From: Schizochytrium sp. CCTCC M209059
Lineage: Eukaryota; Sar; Bigyra; Thraustochytrida; Thraustochytriidae
Length of the DNA stretch: 13,328 nt
Direction: 5' to 3'
Assembly: GCA_000818945.1 (NCBI GenBank)
Contig: KN805388.1
Span: 1 to 13,328, forward strand
Shown here one piece after another: positions 1 through 6,976 of the stretch (position 1 is its first letter; every line of letters begins with the position of its first letter). The notes below the pieces were generated by a model. The model ran no database searches. It was not told the origin of the DNA and saw nothing but the letters and a program-made list of their open reading frames with translations. Made by a program: the position numbers and the translations under genes.

Positions 1-24
1 TGACGCCATAAGTTTGGATGGACA

Positions 25-387
25 TCAAATCGCGCAAGGGCGAGCGAAGGCTTCCTCACGAGTTAAATAAAGCCGCCACGGGTGCTTGAAGATACACGCT
101 CGATCACTAAGAGAACCATAGGCTTCCTGAGCCTTTTTCATGCTGCCTCTTGACATTCCTTTGCAAATAGTAGAGATTCGATTCTTCTCTGTGTCGCGAA
201 GCTTGCCCGTGCGCCACTTGCCCGTGGAGGTGACTGCTTCTTCTTGCACATCGGCCTCGCTATCGCCATCGGCATCGCCGTCGTGTGGTGAGCTATCTCA
301 CGTGTTCGTAGCCGGTTCTTCACCTTCTTCGTCTTCAGAGGCTGCGCGCGGCCTCCTTGCAGGGCGCGCGGCTTGCGCGTCCACCAT
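25..387 (-). CDS. Doubtful small charged protein gene, frame broken by one TGA
   Basis: I do not recognise this protein. On the minus strand an ATG at 387 opens a frame rich in Ala, Arg and then Asp/Glu that meets TGA at 298-300. The same frame then stays open to a TGA at 25-27. Both halves look alike: acidic residues before the stop (SEDEEGEEPATNT) and after it (DGDADGDSEAD). They are followed by a basic stretch (GKWRTGKLRDTEKNR) and a mixed C-terminus. The coherence suggests one gene with a short intron, a decayed gene, or readthrough. A GTGAG donor at 301 and an AG at 261-260 would remove 42 nt in frame, but the acceptor has no pyrimidine tract. The ATG has C at -3, a weak context. An overlapping plus-strand frame (140-532) looks less protein-like. 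The acidic residues partly come from a GAT/GGC hexamer-like repeat, so chance remains possible. Confidence 0.28.
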
Positions 388-711
388 GCGTAGATGCGTG
401 CTTGGGGCGTGCAATGTCTGTCTTCTTGCAGCGATTGGTTTTTTCCCGTTTACTGCCGCCCCCGCCGGTGCTAGCCACGGTCAACCGCCAAGAACGAAAA
501 AGGCCTCTCTGCCAGTGGAAGCTGTGAGGTGAACCTTAACATGTGAGGATGTTGCGCATGATTTTTTGCCCATGCGTAACATAATTGGTTAGGAGGTACA
601 CTAGAGCACCCTTGTGAGGTCTGCGGGAGAAAAGGCGGGCCGGCTGTGAGGTCCACTGGAAAAACACATACAATGTGTCCCTAATTTTGTGCTATCTGGC
701 TCTACTGAGCA

Positions 712-729
712 CGAAATTTCGAAATTTCG
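712..729. repeat. 18-bp perfect palindrome (two GAAATTTC units)
   Basis: Two adjacent copies of the self-complementary octamer GAAATTTC, flanked by C and G, form an 18-bp perfect palindrome in AT-rich DNA. It could be a binding site for a dimeric factor or a chance simple sequence. Nothing nearby decides between these. Confidence 0.6.
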
Positions 730-987
730 AAGGCCCTTCATATTAATCATAGCAAAACTTTGAAAAAATGTAAAAAGTTTCAAAATTAAAAATTGCCCAG
801 AGGGGGGATTCATTAGTCGCGTAGATCTACCCGATCCTTTCCCCTTCTTTTCTCCTTTTTCTCTTTTCCGCGGCTGCACATAATTTGGCCCCATTCTGGG
901 GCCTAGTCCGGCATTCACCGAGGCCTCTTTCCCGCCTTTGTTTTCCTTACTGCAGGGCAAGGTGGTCTGCACTTGTGCGGCCGTGGG

Positions 988-1041
988 CGACGACGACGAC
1001 GACGACGACGACGATGGCGACGAAGACGACGACGGCGGCGC
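988..1041. repeat. CGA/GAC trinucleotide microsatellite
   Basis: Nine perfect CGA units (988-1014) are followed by an interrupted continuation (GAC, GAA, GGC) to about 1041. Translated, it gives Asp, Arg or Thr runs on the plus strand and Ser, Val or Arg runs on the minus strand. This explains the long spurious open frames over this region. Confidence 0.85.
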
Positions 1042-1101
1042 GCATGGCCCGCGGGGCGAGGAGGCAGCGCTGGGCGTGCGCGGCTTGCGAGCGCGAGCAG
1101 C

Positions 1102-1145
1102 TCGGCGGCGGCGGTGGTGCGAGAGCAGGCGGCGGCGGTGGAGGA
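1102..1145. repeat. GGC-rich imperfect trinucleotide repeat
   Basis: Two GGC runs (about 1102-1118 and 1128-1145) are separated by a GC-rich spacer. They form the distal part of the GC island upstream of the AlkB-like gene. Confidence 0.7.
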
Positions 1146-1563
1146 TGATTGAGAGCGCACACCCTAAAAAAGGCAAGTGGGCTCGTGATGGATGGCGTGT
1201 GCGTCGTGCATAGGTAGGTGGGCAACAGGCAGCAGACATGGCGAGGGGTTGGTTCTTCACGTTTCTCGGGGCACGGCAAAAACACAATTCGGACGCGAGG
1301 ACGGACACCAGTCGTGTGTCCGAGTGTCCGTGGCGAAAGAGCCAAAAAGAAAGGGGAGCAAGCATTACCGCATCTCCGAATCGGACGCGCTCTTGAGTTC
1401 CCGTTTCGTTTTGACCACATTGCGAGTCTCCGTTCACCTCCGTAGAGTTCGCATTCAATCTCAGTCGCTAGCCCATACATTATGATATTACGTTTGGCAG
1501 TGGCAGTGACTGGTAGTAGTTAGCGTAGTAGTACGTAGTTAGCTAAAGGGAGTAGAATTAACG

Positions 1564-1623
1564 ATGGCCAAGATTTTATTTATGGCGAACCAGCAGATCA
1601 ACGCAAACCACAATAATAGATAG
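1564..1623 (+). CDS. Possible upstream ORF in the AlkB-like gene leader
   Basis: A 19-codon ATG-to-TAG frame lies 83 nt upstream of the main ATG and is not in frame with it. Its ATG has A at -3 and G at +4, a strong eukaryotic context, and a second in-frame ATG occurs at 1582. If transcription starts upstream of 1564 it would act as a uORF that could damp translation of the dioxygenase. A T/A-rich TTTTATTTAT at 1574-1583 overlaps it. If that element acts as a TATA-like signal, the uORF would not be in the mRNA. Expression is not shown by the sequence. Confidence 0.25.
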   Translation: MAKILFMANQQINANHNNR

Positions 1624-1706
1624 CTTCGAAGCCCCCTCACTCGCTCGCTGCAGACCGTCCAAGTCGGTGAATTCTCTAGCGGACAGAGCGGACGAGCACG
1701 AGCAGA

Positions 1707-2900
1707 ATGTCGCTGCACGCAGACGCCGCGCCCTTCGTGCCGCCGGCAGCCGGCATGGCACCGCTTACAGAGGCCATGGCGAACCTAACGACCGCGCCCA
1801 AGGCGTCGCCGATTCCGACGACGGCGAGCGGAACCACAGTCGAGTCCAAGACGCGCGAGGGTGGCGAGAGGAACAGCACTCGGCGCAAGGACAGCCCCGT
1901 CGCCGGCCGCAAGTCTCGAGGCGCTGCCGCAGGAAAGGCTCACCGACGAGGCGGCAGCAGAGGTGACAACAACAACAGCGGCAACCACGTTGGCGGCGCC
2001 AAGAACCGTGAAAACCGCGACAGGAACGGGCCCGAGGGCCGGCCTTCCAGCAGAAATGGACGCGACCGCAACGCATCGGGCCCTACCCCCGTCGACGGAG
2101 AAAATGCCAATAACCACAATAACAAGAGCAGCAACAAGGGCAAGAACAACAACAAGAACAACAACAAACAGAGACTTCGCAAGCCCAAGAACACGACGGA
2201 CTTTACGCCGCGCTTCGACAAACCGGATCTTCGTGTCAAGGTGCTCACGAATGGCCGCAAATTGCAAAACCTTTCGGTGCACGATGTCGTCTTCGCCCCG
2301 GACCTCTTTTGTGCAGAGGAGGACATGTCCATCTTTGAGTCTCTCAAAGAGGAGATTCACCAGGCTCAGGGCAACGAGGACCTCTTTACGCTCTGGCACG
2401 GCGACACGCACGAGATTGCAAACGACAAGTTCCAGCGAGGCGAATGGAAGAATAAGTCGCCAGCCTTTAATGCGGTGATTCGCAAGATCGAGGAGGCCTT
2501 CGACATGAAGATCAATGCGACTCGCTTCAACCTGTATCGCAAAGGATCCACAGACTGGAAACCCTTTCACCACGATCGAGCTGCATTCACTCCAGACTGC
2601 CCGCAAAATTTTACGGTTGCCGCTAGCTTCGGTCTCGGCCGTGAGGTGGGCTTTGAGCATGCGCGCAACAAGACCAAGGTCTTCCTTGAGGCTCCGAACG
2701 GGTCTGCGTACACATTCTCGAGGGACGTCAACATTGAGTTCAAGCACGGCGTCATTCCACTCGAGGGACCCGCGCCGGAGGACCGTATCTCCATTATCGC
2801 ATGGGGTTTGTCGTCAATGAGCGCAAAGGGCAGCCGCGTAACTGAGAACGACGTACCCTCGGCTGAGGATCTCGGACTCGTTAAAAAGTCCGGGCGTTGA
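1707..2900 (+). CDS. AlkB-like 2-oxoglutarate/Fe(II) dioxygenase with Asn/Arg-Gly-rich N-terminus
   Basis: The 397-residue protein is a probable oxidative demethylase or hydroxylase of the AlkB-like 2OG-Fe(II) superfamily. The fold spans about residues 188-370. Visible signature residues are N275-x-Y277 (2-oxoglutarate contact), the H288-x-D290 metal pair in WKPFHHDRA, the distal iron ligand H347 in FKHGV, and R360 in EDRISIIAWG for the co-substrate carboxylate. Between them SFGLGREVGFEH and the NGSAYTF turn fit AlkB jelly-roll strands. Residues 1-160 are low-complexity: Ala/Thr/Pro, then Arg/Gly, then an Asn/Lys run at about 134-154. They look disordered and possibly RNA-binding. The start is the first ATG in this frame with A at -3; M17 and M24 are alternatives. 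The substrate (DNA, RNA or protein) cannot be told. It converges on the ankyrin gene across 532 bp. Confidence 0.92.
   Translation: MSLHADAAPFVPPAAGMAPLTEAMANLTTAPKASPIPTTASGTTVESKTREGGERNSTRRKDSPVAGRKSRGAAAGKAHRRGGSRGDNNNSGNHVGGAKNRENRDRNGPEGRPSSRNGRDRNASGPTPVDGENANNHNNKSSNKGKNNNKNNNKQRLRKPKNTTDFTPRFDKPDLRVKVLTNGRKLQNLSVHDVVFAPDLFCAEEDMSIFESLKEEIHQAQGNEDLFTLWHGDTHEIANDKFQRGEWKNKSPAFNAVIRKIEEAFDMKINATRFNLYRKGSTDWKPFHHDRAAFTPDCPQNFTVAASFGLGREVGFEHARNKTKVFLEAPNGSAYTFSRDVNIEFKHGVIPLEGPAPEDRISIIAWGLSSMSAKGSRVTENDVPSAEDLGLVKKSGR
2106..2168 (+). repeat. Asn-codon-rich low-complexity tract inside the AlkB-like gene
   Basis: AAC/AAT codons interspersed with AAG encode an Asn/Lys-rich stretch (residues 134-154) just before the catalytic domain. 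Its A-richness contrasts with the GC-rich N-terminal codons. It is a probable disordered linker and a slippage-prone site. Confidence 0.75.
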
Positions 2901-3432
2901 AATCACTAACATTTAAGAAAAAGAAAGTTCATGTCATGTCCGTGGTGTGGTGTGACGAACCAGAAACCATGAGCACAAGCTCTTCAGTCCTTATTGCAAG
3001 CAAAACTGAAAAGGAAACCAAATTTGCCTTGCATTTCATCAAAACGTTCTTGTTGCAGGAGCAGGATATGATGTACTGCGCTGATCTTTGTCGCAGCTTA
3101 GCTCAAGTTTGATAGTGATGGACTCGCTTGAGCTTATTGCTGAGTCCAGAACGCACGATTTCTTTTGCAAAGCATTTCGCTGTTTCGTTTTCTCATGTTA
3201 GCAAAACAATCCTTGTGCGACATGAAGTGTCTTTTCCTCCTTTGCCTTGGAAAAAGGTCATACAAGGGCAGTGTCCTTCTTGCTTTCTTGTTAGAATTGC
3301 AAACTTGGTAATACTGCAATCAAATTTCTGTGATCCTTGTTCTCATGTAGTATACCTTGGCTCCGTTCATCTCTCACCGACAATCCAGTCCTGTACCGAC
3401 CGGTCGGCGGATTCACAGTGAGAGCTGGCTTC
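2901..3432. other. Convergent intergenic region (two 3' ends)
   Basis: This holds the 3' flanks of the AlkB-like (plus) and ankyrin (minus) genes. It is T-rich. The two frames open on the plus strand (2897-3112 and 3128-3421) start at non-ATG codons and resemble no family. I see no RNA gene and no clear polyadenylation signal. Confidence 0.6.
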
Positions 3433-6336
3433 TTACTCGGGGTGACGCAAAATCGCTCGGGCCATCATTTTGAGTATCAGCGTGCCCAATTTGCATGATG
3501 CGAAGGGTTCGCCCGCATAATGCCAGGTGAAAATGACCTTGTGAATAGGCACGGCCTCCTCTTTATATCGCGGGCCTTTCTCTGCGCGCTGGTCGTGCAG
3601 AGGATCAAACAAGAGCACCGGCCCGGAGGGCGTTGACATGTCGAGATTACGGGCTTCAAAGGTAATGACGCGCAAAGGCCGTCCAGCGGCGCCCCCCATG
3701 GTGACACGACCAACACCGAAACCTGTGCCGCGGGCAAGCCGATAAACTACGAGAAAACCAGCACTGACGTGATCAGGTGTTCGCTGCGCGGTTTTAACTG
3801 TTGGAATAAACATTGGCTGCGGAACTGTATCGGATGCCTCTTCGTTCGTATATTTCTCCTGACGCCAGCGACTTCGATAGGACGACGGCGATGACAACAT
3901 GGTGTTGTGACTATCTCTGGACGTAGGCTTGCTTGCGGCGTCGCTGCCCCGACGCAGTCCCGCTCTCGTTGTGGCTCTGCGTGTGTTGCCCCCTCCCCTC
4001 AAAGTACTTGAGTTGCTCGACTTGGAACTTGACTTCGCAGGTTTTGTAGATTTCTTGAATGGTTGGGCGATAACGCTGCGCGCGTACGTAATTTGCGCAC
4101 TCACATCGTGAAGTAGGCTCTCAGCGTCGAGAGAGCTCACCTTGAGGTCTTCCGACATCATTAACGCGATTTCGTCCAGTCGAACAGATCGATGCTCGAG
4201 AATTTCTTCTGCCATCTCCACGTCATCGCGCGAGAACGCCTCCTGCAGCGTCGCATATCCGTCACGCGCGAGATCAACCCCGGGAAAATCCATGAGCGAC
4301 TTGAGCATCAAGAGTCCTTCTTCGTCCTTTGCAGATTTCGTGAGCAAGCTCTGTTTGACATTACCGGAGAACCCCGTTTCGACAAGAAAGCGCACGACCT
4401 TGACCTGGTCTGCATTTACAGCAGAGGCAAGCACCAGGGGCTCGGCGACGCGTCTCTGCGTGCGACTGTCCGCGAGGAGCAGCTTGACGACAGAGACGTG
4501 GCCGTTTTGGGCCGCAACTCGCAAGCTAGCATGACCATCCTTGCTTGGATTGAGACGCGGCTGCTTCAGGATCTCTCGGACGACCACGTCTTGTCCTTCA
4601 GTGGCTGCCCAGAACAAAGCATAGTCAATCAGGTCGCAATTCACAAAAACGCCAACCTCATCTTTCCGACGACAAGTCTTGCCTTCTCGATCTTGTTCGA
4701 GTTCTGGGGGTTCTGTCTGGGTTCCTGTTGCAACATAAATCTTCTGTCGCGAGCGCTTGGCGACGCTAGCTTCGCCGACCCCAGAACGCTTGTCAGAATT
4801 ATGTCGACTCTGTGGACCGCATCGTCGCGTTGGGGTATCAATTCTTGGTATGGGGCGCTTGTCTTTGTTTGCATCGCCAGGTTGACTTTGTGGCGACACA
4901 GCATAACCTCTCGCTACCGGAACGCTTGTTGGCGAAACGTTTATGCAATCCGTCGGGTCATCTTCTGCTTCTTCGTCCGACATGTCAAGCACAATAACGT
5001 CCGGGGCCACTTTCTGGGCACGCTTTGAAATAGTTTTCCCTGGTACCGGTGCAGGTGCAGGTGCTCTTGCAGTGTCGCTACGCTTCTCGGTTTCTGAGCC
5101 TCGCTTGGCGTGCATGAGTGATAATGTTGATGCTGACGAAGGCAAAGACGAAGACGAAGACGAAGAGGACGAGGACGAGGACGAAGATGCGCAAGCAAGT
5201 ACGCCAGAGTCGAAACGGTATTCATGCGTCTCTGGAAAATTTGGAGGCGGTGAAGGGCTCACCAAAGCGTTGCTGCTCCGGTCGTGATCCGCCACCTTGG
5301 ATTGCCTGGTTTCATGACCATCGCCACGTGTTGATCCAGTGTTGTCATTTCCGCTTTTGCGCGAGGATATTTCCTTCTCACCATCGTTCTGATTTGCTTT
5401 GGACGACGTCGAAGAGATGGCAGCATTTTCGTCGCGATGCATGGGTGCAGGGCTTAGACTCCCTGCAATATTGTCCTGTTCCTTTTGATTTTCCCGTTTG
5501 ATTGGGCTGAGATTTTCTGCAATTGTTTTGTCAACAGCCTCTGCACCTTTGTCATGAGGCCCATTTCTGAGAGAAGAGGCAATACCAGTCGCTCCCAGCT
5601 CCGTGCTTTGTACAGGCTCGCCTGCCATCTCCATATCAGACGCTTCGGGCCCTGAGTTTTGGGACGCGGCGCTGTTGCCTTGCGCACGAGTTGCGTCGTC
5701 GGGTTTTGCCATGTTTGCAGGGTTTTCATCAACCTCAGAGTGTGCCCGAGATGGTGAAGAGACATTGTTCTGGGCCAAATTGGTGTCGTCCTTGCTATCA
5801 ACTTCTTCGCTGTCTGACTGGATTCGCCGTTTCTTTGACACGGGCGATGACAAGAGTGAGAGGACCGGGGACTGTGCCAAAGGTTCGGGCTTGCTTTGCT
5901 TCCGAGATGCTTGAACAGGTACGGCCGAAGATTGGGAGGCTTCCATCAATGGCGTAGATGACGAGGAGTCTTGGTTCGAAGCTGATGAAGCTTCTGCAGG
6001 TCTCGTTTGCTTTGGAAAGGCTGAAGATTTTGAAAAAGCCGTATGTGGTGACGACGGAGACGCCGAAGGCGACGCGGATGGATTCTCCAAAGAGATGGAG
6101 GAAGTCGAGGTCGAAACTTCCGTATGTGGCGAGCTTGGCTGAGGCGTATTTTCCACAGAGAGCGTTTGATCCCTTGTTCCCGATGGCCCTGCTGCAGGGG
6201 TAGTTACACTTGCTGTCGAAGACATCGCGGAAGTTTCTGGGTTGGGGCTCTTGTTTTCCGTCGCCGCAGCGGGTTGGTCCTGCTGGACCGTCGCAGAGCC
6301 TGCATCACTTGCGTTTCTCTTCATGGTTGCTTTCAT
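3433..6336 (-). CDS. Ankyrin-repeat protein with SIM-like motif and orphan C-terminal module
   Basis: This is a 967-residue protein of unknown function, probably nuclear. Residues 1-560 are Ser/Pro/Thr-rich and disordered. They contain a basic NLS-like cluster SKKRR (167-171), CDK-type sites SPIKR (277) and TPTRR (501), a 14-Ser run (384-397), and VIVLD (447-451) followed by SDEEAEDD, which matches a SUMO-interacting motif. Ankyrin repeats occupy about 568-660, clearest in GHASLRVAAQNGHVSVVKLLL, with weaker helical repeats to about 745. A Ser/Arg linker leads to a conserved-looking C-terminal region (about 856-967) that I cannot assign. It may be a small beta-barrel, since FLVVYRL, GVGRVTM and LRVITFE read as strands. 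An in-frame TAG two codons upstream bounds the first ATG, which has C at -3. The second ATG at 6324 (M5, ACC before ATG) has the better context and may be the real start. Confidence 0.85.
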   Translation of the reverse strand: MKATMKRNASDAGSATVQQDQPAAATENKSPNPETSAMSSTASVTTPAAGPSGTRDQTLSVENTPQPSSPHTEVSTSTSSISLENPSASPSASPSSPHTAFSKSSAFPKQTRPAEASSASNQDSSSSTPLMEASQSSAVPVQASRKQSKPEPLAQSPVLSLLSSPVSKKRRIQSDSEEVDSKDDTNLAQNNVSSPSRAHSEVDENPANMAKPDDATRAQGNSAASQNSGPEASDMEMAGEPVQSTELGATGIASSLRNGPHDKGAEAVDKTIAENLSPIKRENQKEQDNIAGSLSPAPMHRDENAAISSTSSKANQNDGEKEISSRKSGNDNTGSTRGDGHETRQSKVADHDRSSNALVSPSPPPNFPETHEYRFDSGVLACASSSSSSSSSSSSSSLPSSASTLSLMHAKRGSETEKRSDTARAPAPAPVPGKTISKRAQKVAPDVIVLDMSDEEAEDDPTDCINVSPTSVPVARGYAVSPQSQPGDANKDKRPIPRIDTPTRRCGPQSRHNSDKRSGVGEASVAKRSRQKIYVATGTQTEPPELEQDREGKTCRRKDEVGVFVNCDLIDYALFWAATEGQDVVVREILKQPRLNPSKDGHASLRVAAQNGHVSVVKLLLADSRTQRRVAEPLVLASAVNADQVKVVRFLVETGFSGNVKQSLLTKSAKDEEGLLMLKSLMDFPGVDLARDGYATLQEAFSRDDVEMAEEILEHRSVRLDEIALMMSEDLKVSSLDAESLLHDVSAQITYARSVIAQPFKKSTKPAKSSSKSSNSSTLRGGGNTRRATTRAGLRRGSDAASKPTSRDSHNTMLSSPSSYRSRWRQEKYTNEEASDTVPQPMFIPTVKTAQRTPDHVSAGFLVVYRLARGTGFGVGRVTMGGAAGRPLRVITFEARNLDMSTPSGPVLLFDPLHDQRAEKGPRYKEEAVPIHKVIFTWHYAGEPFASCKLGTLILKMMARAILRHPE
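5146..5187 (-). repeat. Poly-serine tract (14 codons, mixed TCN)
   Basis: Fourteen consecutive Ser codons use TCT, TCG and TCC, so the run is partly scrambled rather than a pure microsatellite. The plus strand reads GAC/GAA/GAG and would give Asp/Glu. The tract separates the N-terminal disordered region from the SIM-containing segment of the ankyrin protein. Confidence 0.85.
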
Positions 6337-6605
6337 GCGCTACAGACGGTCTGCAGCGTGAATCGCACGGCCGAGCTTGGCACGAGTTGCCGGTCCGCAC
6401 AGCAGCACCACGACCCAGGCCTCTTTTTGAAACCCGCTCGCGTCGTCAGACCCAAGAAGACGAATAAGAAGGGGCCCAGGAAGCAGAAGAGCGCGAGGCC
6501 GCGGGCAGAGACGGCGCGATCGGCGCGCTGTCCGCCGCGCAGCCGCCTGCGCTGCGCGGCGCGTTTACGCTGCGTTTGCTGAGCAGGCTTGAATGCTCTC
6601 GGCCT
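6337..6605 (-). promoter_or_regulatory. Putative ATG-free 5' leader of the ankyrin gene
   Basis: No minus-strand ATG occurs between the gene's ATG and 6605. This fits a long untranslated leader if transcription starts about 30 bp downstream of the TATAAAA at 6631-6637. The region is GC-rich near 6480-6570. A minus frame starting at an ATG at 6691 and ending at 6446 crosses it, but its start lies upstream of the TATA box. Confidence 0.3.
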
Positions 6606-6630
6606 GCGTAACCGCAATCCGCCGTTGTCG

Positions 6631-6637
6631 TTTTATA
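6631..6637 (-). promoter_or_regulatory. TATA-box candidate for the ankyrin gene
   Basis: A perfect TATAAAA on the minus strand lies about 295 bp upstream of the ankyrin gene ATG, at the edge between the AT-rich spacer and the GC-rich leader. Position and sequence suit a core promoter. In AT-rich DNA the heptamer can also occur by chance. Confidence 0.35.
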
Positions 6638-6864
6638 ACTTATCGTAACTAATATAAAGCATAATGATAGAGATGAGTGATCCGGAGACATCCTCGATCG
6701 CCATGATCTTGAATTTCATTTCTTTTCGCTACCCAGACAGGTCTCATAAGAAGGTACTCTTGGTGTTGTGTCTTGGAGGACTCGTCCAACGAAAGGAAAA
6801 GGTGGCAATTCTCCAAAAGGACGGCAATTCCTCATTTCTTTACTTGTTTTGTTTTTTCTTCTTA

Positions 6865-6882
6865 TTTTTTTGGGGGGGGGGG
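6865..6882 (+). repeat. T7-G11 homopolymer junction
   Basis: Seven T are followed by eleven G, immediately upstream of the tandem duplication at 6885. The G run could form a quadruplex only intermolecularly or with other tracts. Its length in an assembly may be unreliable. Confidence 0.8.
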
Positions 6883-6884
6883 TT

Positions 6885-6976
6885 GAGCAAATCATTACGG
6901 GAAATTCGTCAGACCCGAGCAATACGCACTTGAGCAAACTATCATGGAAATTTGTCAGACCCGAAAATCCGCACTT
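6885..6976 (+). repeat. Imperfect tandem duplication, about 46-bp unit, two copies
   Basis: Copy one (6885-6931, 47 bp) and copy two (6932-6976, 45 bp) both start GAGCAAA, share a GTCAGACCCGA core, and end in CGCACTT. They differ by scattered substitutions and small indels, so the duplication is not recent. No coding function is evident. Confidence 0.75.

Larger units (their letters stand above)
388..1563. other. Non-coding spacer with AT-rich and GC-rich halves
   Basis: I see no convincing gene here. Positions 540-880 are AT-rich and contain an 18-bp palindrome. Positions 900-1150 are a GC-rich island with CGA and GGC repeats. Positions 1480-1560 contain short TAGT-type direct repeats. Long open frames on both strands cover the GC island. 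They consist of homopolymeric Asp, Ser, Val, Arg or Pro runs translated from the repeats, or start at a non-ATG codon, so I treat them as chance. The island lies about 560-800 bp upstream of the AlkB-like gene and may belong to its promoter region. Confidence 0.6.

Noticed and set aside
140..532. 130-codon plus-strand frame from an ATG
   Set aside because: It is Ser/Ala/Cys-rich with no recognisable pattern, and opposite the minus-strand candidate, which looks more protein-like. I cannot exclude it fully.
601..1458. 285-codon minus-strand open frame
   Set aside because: It starts at TTG, and its middle is Ser/Pro/Arg runs translated from the CGA and GGC repeats. No domain is seen.
947..1480. 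177-codon minus-strand frame from an ATG at 1480 with a hydrophobic C-terminal stretch
   Set aside because: The apparent membrane segment is a Val run made by the CGA microsatellite, and the rest is compositionally odd and shares its region with other frames.
6446..6691. 82-codon minus-strand frame upstream of the ankyrin gene
   Set aside because: Its ATG lies upstream of the TATAAAA element, it is not in frame with the main gene past the TAG, and its Ser/Ala-rich sequence matches nothing.
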